Assembly (NCBI GenBank): GCA_947385425.1
Contig: CANDKY010000014.1
Span: 1-46,375 of the forward strand
Length of the DNA: 46,375 nt
Source: an uncultured Lachnospiraceae bacterium
GTDB lineage: Bacteria; Bacillota; Clostridia; Lachnospirales; Lachnospiraceae
Direction of reading: 5' to 3'
Of the stretch, positions 34,044 through 42,300 are shown in pieces. The position numbers and the translations under genes are program-made. Numbering within the stretch: the first letter of the stretch is position 1; each line of letters begins with the position of its first letter. The notes beneath the pieces are model-generated. The model saw only the letters and a list, made by a program, of their open reading frames with translations, was not told the DNA's origin and made no database searches.

Positions 34044-35516
34044 ATGGCCATGGTATGGGAGGAACTGCAGGTATGGACTGAATTTGTATTCAGCCACTTG
34101 ATGATTATTAATTTGGTATTGGCGGTTATTATTATTTTTTTCCAGAGGAAGGAACCGCAGTCAGTTTGGACGTGGCTTCTGCTGCTGTATTTTATTCCTA
34201 TTTTAGGGTTTATTTTTTATCTGCTTCTGGGGACGGATATGCATAAGAAGCGGATGTTCCGTATTAAGGAAATCGAGGATAATATAAATGAGGCGATACG
34301 GAAGCAGGAATACTGGCTGCAGAGCAGGGAGTGGGGAGGTAAAAGCCCGGAGATCGAGGAGTATTCGGATCTGGTCATGTATAATCTGGGCGTGTCGGGG
34401 GCGGTGCTGACAAATGATAATGATGTCACGGTGTTTACGGACGGGAATGAGAAGTTTGACGCTTTGATCGCGGATATGGAGCAGGCTAAGGAGTATATCC
34501 ATGCCCAGTATTATATTATTAAGAATGATGTGTTGTTCCAGAGGATCAAGGAGGTGCTGGTCAGGAAGGCGGCGCAAGGGGTGGAAATCCGCATCCTCTA
34601 TGATGGCATGGGCGGGCGGTTTGTAAAAAAGAGCTGCTGGAAGGAACTCAACAGCCACGGGATCAAAACTTCCGAGTTTTTCCCGGCCTGGCTGCGGAGG
34701 CTGCATCTGAGGATTAATTACCGCAACCATCGCAAGATTGTGGTGATTGACGGGAAGATTGGATATGTCGGCGGTTTCAATATCGGGAAGGAATATATCG
34801 GGCTGGAAGAAAGGTTTGGGTATTGGAGGGATACCCATCTGCGCATTACCGGTTCGGCCGTGGCCTCTTTGGGGCTGCGGTTTGCGCTGGACTGGAATTA
34901 TGCCTCGAAGGAAAATCTGTTCCTGTCGGATAAATTTATGTATCATGGGGCTGTGGTGTCAAAGCAGCATTGCGATGTGCAGATTGTTTCCAGCGGGCCG
35001 GATTCCAGGTACTGCAATATCAGGGATAACTATCTGCGGATGATCGGGAAGGCGAAGAAGTGCATTTATATCCAAACACCTTATTTTATTCCGGATGAGG
35101 CGATTTTGTCAGCTTTGATGATTGCCGTGCATTCCGGGATTGATGTGAATGTGATGATTCCCTGCAAGCCGGATCACCCGTTCGTGTACTGGGCAACTTA
35201 CTCTTATATCGGTGATTTGGTTATGGAAGGGGCCAAATGTTATACGTACAACAATGGTTTCCTCCATGCGAAGGGGATGGTGGTCGATGACAAAGTGTTT
35301 TGCTACGGGACTGCGAATATGGATATCCGCAGTTTCGCCCTGAATTTCGAAGTCAATGCGGTGGTATATAATGAAGAAATGGCACGGAAAATGCGGGGGA
35401 TTTTTGAGGAGGACTTAAAAGTCTCCAGGCAGATTACAAAGAATGTCTATATGGGCAGATCCCTGCTGATACGCTTCAAAGAGCAGGTATGCCGGCTTTT
35501 ATCACCGCTTTTATAG
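34044..35516 (+). CDS. cls: Cardiolipin synthase
   Basis: Joins two phosphatidylglycerols to cardiolipin at the membrane. A 490-residue phospholipase-D-family enzyme. It has two N-terminal membrane helices (about 15-35 and 42-62), then two HKD motifs: NHRKIVVIDGKIGYVGGFN (about 230) and HAKGMVVDDKVFCYGTANMD (about 410). ATG 34044 has AAGGGA upstream. Membrane lipid changes matter for glycopeptide and peptide tolerance, so the position just upstream of vanR may be more than chance; that is inference. A structured element separates the two genes. Confidence 0.93.
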   Translation: MAMVWEELQVWTEFVFSHLMIINLVLAVIIIFFQRKEPQSVWTWLLLLYFIPILGFIFYLLLGTDMHKKRMFRIKEIEDNINEAIRKQEYWLQSREWGGKSPEIEEYSDLVMYNLGVSGAVLTNDNDVTVFTDGNEKFDALIADMEQAKEYIHAQYYIIKNDVLFQRIKEVLVRKAAQGVEIRILYDGMGGRFVKKSCWKELNSHGIKTSEFFPAWLRRLHLRINYRNHRKIVVIDGKIGYVGGFNIGKEYIGLEERFGYWRDTHLRITGSAVASLGLRFALDWNYASKENLFLSDKFMYHGAVVSKQHCDVQIVSSGPDSRYCNIRDNYLRMIGKAKKCIYIQTPYFIPDEAILSALMIAVHSGIDVNVMIPCKPDHPFVYWATYSYIGDLVMEGAKCYTYNNGFLHAKGMVVDDKVFCYGTANMDIRSFALNFEVNAVVYNEEMARKMRGIFEEDLKVSRQITKNVYMGRSLLIRFKEQVCRLLSPLL

Positions 35517-35520
35517 GGGG

Positions 35521-35690
35521 GACGGAACTGGAAACAGCATTTATATGGCACTTTGCATATGGATGCGGAACTGGAAAACAGCATCCATCTGCAAAGTGCC
35601 GCAGAGAGATAATTGCCCATGTATTAGGGGCAACTATCTCTCTGCGGGATATGGGCACTTTGCATATGGATGCGGTACTGGAATAGGATC
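35521..35690 (+). other. Structured leader element, copy 2 (cls / vanR gap)
   Basis: This element fills the cls-vanR gap and ends in the vanR ribosome site. P1: GGATGC (35561-35566) pairs with GCATCC (35581-35586) around the loop GGAACTGGAAAACA. P2: 35601-35611 pairs with 35635-35645 (GCAGAGAGATA), with TTGCCC/GGGCAA above it and an apical ATGTATTAG loop. The 3' part GGTACTGGAATAGGA matches copy 1. A 33-bp segment occurs twice (35544-35576 and 35650-35683), and the inverted segment 35581-35600 can pair with either, so two exclusive folds are possible. An extra GGAACTGGAA lies at 35524. Confidence 0.6.
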
Positions 35691-35695
35691 TTTTT

Positions 35696-36397
35696 ATGGC
35701 AGATAAGATAGTGGTAGTGGATGACGAGCCGGAAATTGCGGATTTGATTGAGTTATATTTGAGAAATGAGAATTATGAGGTATACAAATTTTATTCGGGA
35801 AGCAAAGCGCTTGGTTTCTTTCAGGAGAATGAACCGGATCTTGCCATCCTGGATATTATGCTGCCGGACATTAACGGGTTTGCGCTGTGCAAACAGATCC
35901 GGGAGCGGTATACGTATCCTATTATTATGCTGACGGCAAAGGATGAGGAGATAGATAAGATCACGGGGCTGTCGCTGGGGGCGGATGATTATATCACCAA
36001 GCCTTTCCGCCCGTTGGAGATGGTAGCCAGGGTAAAGGCGCAGCTTCGCAGGTATAAAAGGTATAATCATCCGCAGGCAGCGGAAGTGCCGGACTCTGTC
36101 ATTGAGTATTCCGGGCTGGTTATGGACGTAAGGACACATGAGTGCCTGTTGGACGAAAAGGCGCTCACCCTTACCCCTACGGAATTTGAGATACTGAGGA
36201 TCCTTCTGGAGCATAAGGGGGAAGTGGTGAGTGCGGAACGGTTGTTCCATGAGATATGGAAGGACGAGTATTACAGCAAAAGCAATAATACGATTACGGT
36301 ACATATCCGTCATCTGCGGGAGAAAATGGCGGATACGATAGAAAATCCGAAGTATATCAGGACAATATGGGGAGTGGGGTACAAAATTGGAGGATAA
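35696..36397 (+). CDS. vanR: VanR-type response regulator (OmpR family)
   Basis: Activates the resistance genes when phosphorylated by VanS. 233 residues: a receiver with VVVDDEPEI, phospho-acceptor Asp53 in LAILDIMLPD, MLTAKDEE and the Lys in DDYITKPFRP. A winged-helix OmpR DNA-binding domain follows (TLTPTEFEILRILLEHKGEVVSAE..., NTITVHIRHLREK, IWGVGYKI). Its start lies nine bases after AATAGGA at the end of the structured element. The gene overlaps vanS. The order R-S before the ligase matches vanG-type clusters of Clostridia. Confidence 0.9.
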   Translation: MADKIVVVDDEPEIADLIELYLRNENYEVYKFYSGSKALGFFQENEPDLAILDIMLPDINGFALCKQIRERYTYPIIMLTAKDEEIDKITGLSLGADDYITKPFRPLEMVARVKAQLRRYKRYNHPQAAEVPDSVIEYSGLVMDVRTHECLLDEKALTLTPTEFEILRILLEHKGEVVSAERLFHEIWKDEYYSKSNNTITVHIRHLREKMADTIENPKYIRTIWGVGYKIGG

Positions 36398-37529
36398 GGT
36401 AAGAGGTGCATTTAAAGCGGATTATACGCAGTTGAAGACAAAGCTGTTTATACAGCTTGTGGGGATAATGGTAATGGCTTTTGTTATCATTATCGCTCTG
36501 TATAAGGTGGTCTGGAGCAACCGGGGGGCGGATTGGACGGTTTCCGTTTTCCAGCGTCTCTTTATGATGGATTATGAAAGGGCTGTGAGTTTGTACCACA
36601 GGATTTTCCGCGGGAATATGGAAACGATATGGATGCTTGCCGTTTTCACTGTTTTTTTCGTATTGCTCCGGGTGGTTTTGAACCTGTTTACCAGATATTT
36701 TGACATTGTCAGCCAGGGGATAGACGCTTTGCTGAAGGAGAAAGGGGAAATACAGCTCCCTTCGGAAATGCTGGCAGTAGAGAGGCGGTTAAATGCGGTG
36801 AAGCAGGCGCTGGAGCAGCGGACGGCAGAGGCAGGGCAGGCGGAGCAGCGGAAGAATGACCTGGTGATGTATCTGGCCCATGATATCCGTACGCCCCTGA
36901 CTTCCATCATCGGTTATCTGAGCCTGATTGCGGAGGCGCCTGATATGCCGGGGGAGCAGAGGGATAAGTATGTCCGTATTACTTTGGACAAGGCTTACCG
37001 CCTGGAGAAGATGGTAAACGAATTTTTTGAAATTACCAGGTACAATCTGCAGCAGATTACGTTGGTGAAAGAAAACATCGATTTGTACTATATGCTGGTG
37101 CAGCTAACGGATGAGCTTTCCCCTGTCCTGGCGGAAAACGGGAATACGGTAAGGCTGGAGGCGGATGAAAGCCTGACGGTTTACGGGGATCCGGACAAGC
37201 TGGCGCGGGTGTTTAACAATGTACTGAAAAATGCGGCGGCTTACAGCTTTCCCAATACGGAGATCGTTATTCTGGCGGAGAATAAAGGAGGGTTCGTTGT
37301 GATTACGTTCCGGAATAAGGGGAATCCCATTCCGGAGGAAAAATTGGCAACGATATTTGAGCGGTTTTACCGTCTGGATGAGGCGCGGATTTCCAATACC
37401 GGCGGCGCGGGGCTGGGATTGGCGATTGCGAAGGAGATTGTTGCTTTGCATGGAGGGGCGATTACGGCGAAAAGTGAAGAGTTTGCGGTTTCGTTCGTTA
37501 TTGCGCTTCCGGCAGATCCTGCGGAGTGA
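36387..37529 (+). CDS. vanS: VanS-type sensor histidine kinase
   Basis: Membrane kinase expected to sense glycopeptide or wall stress and phosphorylate VanR. 380 residues: transmembrane helices at about 20-42 and 72-94 flanking a short external loop, a HAMP-like linker, an H-box YLAHDIRTPLTSIIGYL (His165), an N-box NVLKNAAAYS, and an F/G2 region IFERFYRLD...TGGAGLGLAIAKEI. The G1 box is FRNKGNPIPEEKL, the form usual in VanS proteins. The start is a TTG inside the last codons of vanR (11-base overlap), giving translational coupling. The short sensor loop is typical of this group. Confidence 0.9.
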   Translation: MEDKVRGAFKADYTQLKTKLFIQLVGIMVMAFVIIIALYKVVWSNRGADWTVSVFQRLFMMDYERAVSLYHRIFRGNMETIWMLAVFTVFFVLLRVVLNLFTRYFDIVSQGIDALLKEKGEIQLPSEMLAVERRLNAVKQALEQRTAEAGQAEQRKNDLVMYLAHDIRTPLTSIIGYLSLIAEAPDMPGEQRDKYVRITLDKAYRLEKMVNEFFEITRYNLQQITLVKENIDLYYMLVQLTDELSPVLAENGNTVRLEADESLTVYGDPDKLARVFNNVLKNAAAYSFPNTEIVILAENKGGFVVITFRNKGNPIPEEKLATIFERFYRLDEARISNTGGAGLGLAIAKEIVALHGGAITAKSEEFAVSFVIALPADPAE

Positions 37530-37544
37530 AATAACCGGTGTCAG

Positions 37545-37597
37545 TTTCTTAATGAAATGATATGGGTTTCTTAGGATTTTCTTAGGAATGATACAAT
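37545..37597 (+). promoter_or_regulatory. Candidate VanR-dependent promoter: phased TTTCTTA motifs and a -10
   Basis: TTTCTTA occurs at 37545, 37567 and 37578, spaced 22 and 11 bp, so all lie on one DNA face as OmpR-family sites do. The last overlaps the -35 position of a TACAAT -10 (37592-37597), which otherwise lacks a -35. This looks like an activator-dependent promoter. Confidence 0.5.
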
Positions 37598-37618
37598 AAG
37601 ATATTAAAGATTGGGGCG

Positions 37619-37657
37619 CCCCTGTCTGATAAGATTTTATCAGGCAGGGGTTTTTTT
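37619..37657 (+). terminator. Strong intrinsic terminator between vanS and vanG
   Basis: A 14-bp stem with one G-T (CCCCTGTCTGATAA / TTATCAGGCAGGGG), a GATT loop and seven T. It lies downstream of the candidate phased promoter, so either it ends the vanRS transcript and vanG has a later start, or the vanG transcript is attenuated. Confidence 0.85.
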
Positions 37658-37708
37658 GTGTGGAGAACGGCGGTGCCCGGAAGGTTAAAAAGGGATAGAA
37701 AAACAGAA

Positions 37709-37759
37709 CAGACAAAAAGCAGACAAAAAACAGACAAAAGACACACAAAAAACAAAAAA
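37709..37759 (+). repeat. 11-bp phased CAGACAAAA repeats upstream of vanG
   Basis: CAGACAAAA begins at 37709, 37720 and 37731, then CACACAAAA at 37742 and CAAAAAA at 37753: an exact 11-bp period with A-tracts in phase. This may be curved DNA, a regulator-binding array or an unstructured RNA leader. A possible -10, TAGGAT, lies at 37770. Confidence 0.6.
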
Positions 37760-37799
37760 GGTTTAAAAATAGGATAGAAAAAGGAAAAGAGGATGGAAA

Positions 37800-38852
37800 A
37801 TGAAAAAAATAGCAATTATTTTCGGCGGGTGTTCGCCGGAGTACAGTGTTTCGCTGCAATCGGCATATTCGGTAATAAGCCATATAGACAGGGATAGATA
37901 TGAGCCGGTATTGGTGGGGGTTTCTTCCCGCGGTGCCTGGTATTTGTATAAGGGGCAGGCGGAAAAAATAGCATCGGATACATGGTGCAATGAAGCGGAC
38001 TGCACTCCGGCGACGGTATCCCTGGACGGGGGGCATGGACTGCTGCTGGCAGGCAGGGAAGGATGGAGGGAAATGGCGGTAGATGCGGCTTTTCCTGTGC
38101 TGCATGGCAGAAACGGGGAGGACGGTACGGTGCAGGGGATGTTTGAGCTGGCAGGGATTCCGGTAGTGGGCTGCGGGCTTCTTGCTTCGGCATTATGTAT
38201 GGATAAGGACAGGGCGCATAAGCTGGCAGCGGCGGAGGGGATCCGGGTGCCGAAATCGTTTGTGTTCGGAAAGGGGATGGGCCTGGAGGAGGTTATCGGG
38301 CGGGCAGAGGGGATCGGATACCCGCTGTTCGTCAAGCCGGTAAAGGCCGGGTCGTCTTACGGTGTGTCTAAGGTATATAACGCGGAAGGGCTTCCGGGGG
38401 CCGTGGAAGCAGCCTTTGCCTATGACGGGAAAGTGATTGTGGAAGAGGGGATCGCGGGATTTGAAGTGGGATGTGCTGTTATGGGGGAGGATGTGCTGGC
38501 TGCAGGGGAAGTGGATGAGATAGAGCTTTCGGACGGTTTTTTTGATTTTGAGGAAAAGTATACGCTGAAGACATCGGCGATCCATGTGCCGGCGAGGATT
38601 CCGCGCGAAAAGGCGGAGGAAATCAGGCAGGCAGCGAAGCGGATTTACCGTGCTTTGGATTGCAGGGGATTTGCCCGGGTGGATATGTTTTTGGAGGAAA
38701 CAGGGGAGATTGTGTTTAATGAGGTAAATACCATCCCAGGTTTTACTTCCCACAGCCGGTTCCCGAATATGATGAAAGCGGTTGGAATATCTTTTACGCA
38801 GATGGTTTCATGTGCGATTGAGGAAGCTTTGGGAAGGGAAGTGAAGGGATGA
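37800..38852 (+). CDS. vanG: D-alanine--D-serine ligase, VanG type
   Basis: Makes D-Ala-D-Ser in place of D-Ala-D-Ala, which lowers vancomycin affinity of the wall target. A 350-residue ATP-grasp ligase: IIFGGCSPEYSVSLQSA, PVLHGRNGEDGTVQGMFELAGIPVVGC, KPVKAGSSYGVSKV, an omega loop FFDFEEKYTLKTSAIHVPARI (EKY at about 252-254), and NEVNTIPGFTSHSRFPNMM. The EKYTLK loop and the SHSR ending are as I recall them for VanG and related D-Ser ligases. They differ from the Ddl at 8384 (YDYKNKY). AGAGGA precedes the ATG. It overlaps vanXY by four bases. Confidence 0.9.
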   Translation: MKKIAIIFGGCSPEYSVSLQSAYSVISHIDRDRYEPVLVGVSSRGAWYLYKGQAEKIASDTWCNEADCTPATVSLDGGHGLLLAGREGWREMAVDAAFPVLHGRNGEDGTVQGMFELAGIPVVGCGLLASALCMDKDRAHKLAAAEGIRVPKSFVFGKGMGLEEVIGRAEGIGYPLFVKPVKAGSSYGVSKVYNAEGLPGAVEAAFAYDGKVIVEEGIAGFEVGCAVMGEDVLAAGEVDEIELSDGFFDFEEKYTLKTSAIHVPARIPREKAEEIRQAAKRIYRALDCRGFARVDMFLEETGEIVFNEVNTIPGFTSHSRFPNMMKAVGISFTQMVSCAIEEALGREVKG

Positions 38853-39607
38853 GGAAAGTAGTATGGAAAAGGGATGCGATCCATAACGGGAATTTGGTTG
38901 TGGTAAATGCAGGGTATCCCTTCCGGGAAGGGAAAAACAGGGGGAATTTGGTGGCCGTGAACAGACAGGAACGCCATGTCCTGCTGGATAGCCGTGCGGC
39001 CGGGATGCTTGCGGGGCTGATGGAGGGACTGGGCGGCTGGGAACAGATTGCGGCTGTCAGCGGATGGAGGAGCATGCGGGAGCAGCAGGAAATATATGCC
39101 GGGTCTTTGAAGGAAAACGGGGCGGATTATACCAGGCGGTTTGTGGCGCTGCCAAACCACAGTGAGCACCAGACTGGGCTTGCCATAGATCTGGGGGTGC
39201 GGCAGGGGCGGATTGATTTTATCTGCCCGGAATTCCCCTGTACGGGTATCTGCCGGGAGTTCCGTAAAAGGGCAGCGTCATTCGGGTTCGTGGAGCGGTA
39301 TCCGGAGGGAAAGGAGCATGTCACCGGGATAGCCCATGAGCCGTGGCATTTCCGCTATGTGGGAACGTCCCATGCGGAAATTATGGACAGGCATGGGATG
39401 GTATTGGAGGAATATATGGATTTCCTGAAGCAATATCCTTATGGTAAGGAGTGCTATTGTTACCGGACACAGGAAAGGGATATATGGGTTTCCTATCTGC
39501 GGGCGGAGAAGGAAGGGGATACCTGCCTGGAATTGGAGGAAGGGGCCGTTTATTCGGCCTCCGGGAACAATATGGACGGATATATTATTACCGTATGGAA
39601 CCCTTGA
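38849..39607 (+). CDS. vanXY: VanXY-type D,D-dipeptidase/D,D-carboxypeptidase
   Basis: Removes D-Ala-D-Ala dipeptide and the terminal D-Ala of precursors, so that D-Ser-ending ones prevail; in this class it is cytoplasmic. 252 residues and no signal peptide. The zinc site is SEHQTGLAIDLG (His107, Asp114) with EPWHFRY (catalytic Glu164, His167), and SGWRS (about 71-75) holds the conserved Arg. The ~60-residue tail after the catalytic domain is also seen in VanXY proteins. The ATG overlaps the vanG stop (ATGA), so the two are coupled. Confidence 0.9.
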   Translation: MRKVVWKRDAIHNGNLVVVNAGYPFREGKNRGNLVAVNRQERHVLLDSRAAGMLAGLMEGLGGWEQIAAVSGWRSMREQQEIYAGSLKENGADYTRRFVALPNHSEHQTGLAIDLGVRQGRIDFICPEFPCTGICREFRKRAASFGFVERYPEGKEHVTGIAHEPWHFRYVGTSHAEIMDRHGMVLEEYMDFLKQYPYGKECYCYRTQERDIWVSYLRAEKEGDTCLELEEGAVYSASGNNMDGYIITVWNP

Positions 39608-39651
39608 CATGGGTGCCAACCGTACAGGTGGAAAAGTTTTAAGGAGAGTGT

Positions 39652-41976
39652 ATGAAAAACAGAAATTACGGTGGTATGGATTATTTTAAAATAGTGGCGG
39701 CTTTTCTCGTTGTGGCTATCCATACATCGCCGCTTACGTCGTTTTCCGCTGAGGCGGATTTTGTGCTTACAAGGATTGCCGCCAGGGTTGCGGTGCCTTT
39801 TTTCCTGATGGTGACAGGGTATTTTACGCTGTCACGGTATTTGCTTGGAAAGAGGAAGGATTTTGCACTGTTGTGCAGGCAGGTGAAGAAAATCCTGCTT
39901 TTGTATGCGGCGGGTATTGGCATTTATCTGCCGGTGAATCTGTATGCGGGGCATTTTGAAGGGATGAGGGCGGGAGATATTTTGCGCATGGCAGTGTTCG
40001 ACGGGACTTTTTATCATTTGTGGTATCTCCCGGCGGCGGTATTGGGGATAGGCGTTGTTGTGCTGCTGGATCGTGTTGGCACACTTCTGGGAGGCGGGAA
40101 CCGGCAGAGGTGTTTTTGGTCAGTGGGGGGATGTGCGCTGCTGCTTTATACAGCGGGGCTGTTCGGGGACAGTTATTATGGGCTGCTGGAACCGGGGAGC
40201 TTTATTTACGGATGTTATGACAGGATGTTCCGGCTTTTTTCTTATACGAGGAACGGGTTTTTTTATGCCCCGGTGTTTTTGTGGATGGGGGCATGGGCGG
40301 CGCGCGGCCGTGGGAAGGAGAAGGGAAGGGGACGTTTCCAACTGTCAGGCTTAGGCGTGCAGGAATGCGGATGGGGCGCCGTGGCAGTTTATATTATCGG
40401 TTTTGCGGTATTTTTTGCCCTGATGGCAGCGGAGGGGCTGGCGCTCCACAGGATGGGGGTCCAGCGCCATGACAGTATGTATCTTGCCTTGCTGCCATGT
40501 ATGTTTTTCCTGTTTCGGCTCCTGTTAAATATGGATGTTAAGCCGGCGGCGCATCTGAGGACGGTTTCAACGTGGATTTATATGATACATCCGCTGATGA
40601 TCCTGATAGTACGCGGCGGGGCGGAAGCAGTGCATTTGGAGGAATGGCTCGTTGGAAACAGTTTGCTGCATTATTTGGCAGTCTGCCTGCTGTCATATGT
40701 TTTTGCCTCTGCAGGGCAGAAATTATTTTCCGGGAAAGGAGGGCCGCGCAGCGGGGGACATTCTTTTCGGTTTCCTGCTGGTTTGCGTGCGCTGTTTTGT
40801 GCAGTAAATGATGAGGGCAAATGTGTGTGTCCGGGGAGGGGGATTTCCCGGGAGGATGCCGGGAGGGAGCGGGCATGGATAGAGCTCAGCAGGGAAAATA
40901 TCCGTCAAAATGCGGCGGTTTTACAGGGGCTGCTGGCGCCGGGGTGCCGGTTAATGCCGGTGCTGAAGGCCAATGCTTACGGGCATGGGGCTGTTTTCAT
41001 GGCGCGGGAGCTGAATGCGTGCGGAATCAGGGATTTTTGTGTGGCGACGGTATCCGAGGCGGTGGAGCTGCGGAAAAATGGCATAAGGGGTGAAATCCTG
41101 ATTCTGGGTTATACCCATCCGGGGCAGTTCCGGCTTTTGCGAAGATATCATCTGGCCCAGACGGTGGTGGATGCTTCTTACGCCGGGATACTGGATGCTT
41201 ATGGGAAGAAGATGAAAGTGCATGTAAAAATAGATACCGGGATGCACCGGTTGGGGGAGCGGTGCGAACGGATAGGACAGATAGAAAGGATTTTCCAGTA
41301 TAAAAATCTAATCATAAAAGGGATTTATACCCATTTAAGCGCGGATGAAGCAGTCGGTTTGAAGGAAACGGCATTTACGGAGGCGCAGGGACAAGCGCTC
41401 CGTGAGGTAACAGGGCATTTGGAAAAGAAAGGGTATGGCTGCCCGAAAGTGCATTTGCTGGCAAGTTACGGTTTGCTGAATTATCCGGGGCTGGCGGGGG
41501 ATTATGCCAGGGTTGGGATTGCCCTGTACGGAGCCCTCAGCAACCGCAAAGATATGGACAGGGCGCCGGACGGGCTCCGGCCTGTGCTGTCGCTCAAGGC
41601 GCGGGTTGCGGTGGTGAAAGAGTTGCGCAGGGGGGAGGCGGCCGGGTATGGGTTCGGATATGTGGCATCACGGGACAGGCGGATTGCAGTACTGGCAATC
41701 GGCTATGCGGACGGCCTTCCCCGGGCGCTCTCGGCCGGGGGCGGGAAGGCGCTCATCAATGGGGGACAGGCCCCGGTGATTGGGTATATCTGTATGGATC
41801 AGACGATAGTGGATGTCACCGGTATCCCGGGTGTCAGGCAGGGGGATATTGCGGTCTTAATTGGGAAGGACGGAGGGGAAGAGATTACGGTATACGACCT
41901 GTCGGAGAGGGCCGGGACTATTACAAATGAGATATTCAGCCGCCTCGGGGGGAGGCTGGGGAGGGTCATGGTTTGA
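39652..41976 (+). CDS. vanT: Membrane-bound serine racemase, VanT type
   Basis: Makes D-serine for VanG. A 774-residue two-domain protein. Residues 1-360 are an acyltransferase-3-like membrane domain with about ten helices (MDYFKIVAAFLVVAIHTSP at the start), thought to take part in L-Ser uptake. Residues ~405-774 are an alanine-racemase fold with the PLP lysine in MPVLKANAYGHG (Lys439), IDTGMHRLG, and the C-terminal GYICMDQTIVDVTG block. This fusion occurs in VanT of vanC/E/G-type clusters. AAGGAG precedes ATG 39652, 44 bases after vanXY. Confidence 0.92.
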   Translation: MKNRNYGGMDYFKIVAAFLVVAIHTSPLTSFSAEADFVLTRIAARVAVPFFLMVTGYFTLSRYLLGKRKDFALLCRQVKKILLLYAAGIGIYLPVNLYAGHFEGMRAGDILRMAVFDGTFYHLWYLPAAVLGIGVVVLLDRVGTLLGGGNRQRCFWSVGGCALLLYTAGLFGDSYYGLLEPGSFIYGCYDRMFRLFSYTRNGFFYAPVFLWMGAWAARGRGKEKGRGRFQLSGLGVQECGWGAVAVYIIGFAVFFALMAAEGLALHRMGVQRHDSMYLALLPCMFFLFRLLLNMDVKPAAHLRTVSTWIYMIHPLMILIVRGGAEAVHLEEWLVGNSLLHYLAVCLLSYVFASAGQKLFSGKGGPRSGGHSFRFPAGLRALFCAVNDEGKCVCPGRGISREDAGRERAWIELSRENIRQNAAVLQGLLAPGCRLMPVLKANAYGHGAVFMARELNACGIRDFCVATVSEAVELRKNGIRGEILILGYTHPGQFRLLRRYHLAQTVVDASYAGILDAYGKKMKVHVKIDTGMHRLGERCERIGQIERIFQYKNLIIKGIYTHLSADEAVGLKETAFTEAQGQALREVTGHLEKKGYGCPKVHLLASYGLLNYPGLAGDYARVGIALYGALSNRKDMDRAPDGLRPVLSLKARVAVVKELRRGEAAGYGFGYVASRDRRIAVLAIGYADGLPRALSAGGGKALINGGQAPVIGYICMDQTIVDVTGIPGVRQGDIAVLIGKDGGEEITVYDLSERAGTITNEIFSRLGGRLGRVMV

Positions 41977-41991
41977 GCAGGGGATGGTTTT

Positions 41992-42038
41992 GCAGGGCAA
42001 AGCCTGTCCTGTGTCCAAGGATGCCCTGCTTGTTTTTT
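41992..42038 (+). terminator. Terminator of the van operon
   Basis: GCAGGGCA (41992-41999) pairs with TGCCCTGC (42022-42029), followed by TTGTTTTTT, 16 bases after vanT. The rest of the 324-base gap to 42301 is A/T-rich, has a possible TATAAA (near 42193) and no gene. Confidence 0.7.
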
Positions 42039-42300
42039 GCAGCTTGTTGGAATGTTTTTTTTTGCCATCCAAAATGATGCAAAGACAGGCAGGGCGTTTT
42101 GGGATGCAGGGCAGGTATTTGTTTTGTATTCGGGGGAGGATGGGCAAATTATTAAAAACTAATAAAAGGGGTTTTAAGATATGCAATTTTGTGGTATAAA
42201 TGAAATGTTGCCTGAATTATTCTTTTATTACTCTTTTGGCAATGAGGGAAAGGCCGGATTGTATGGTTAATGGTTAGTTCCCGGATAAAAAGGAGATTAT

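Noticed and set aside
37800-38852. vanA/vanB-type (D-Lac) cluster
   Set aside because: No vanH dehydrogenase or separate vanX. The ligase loop is EKYTLK, and vanXY and vanT are present, which define the D-Ser type.
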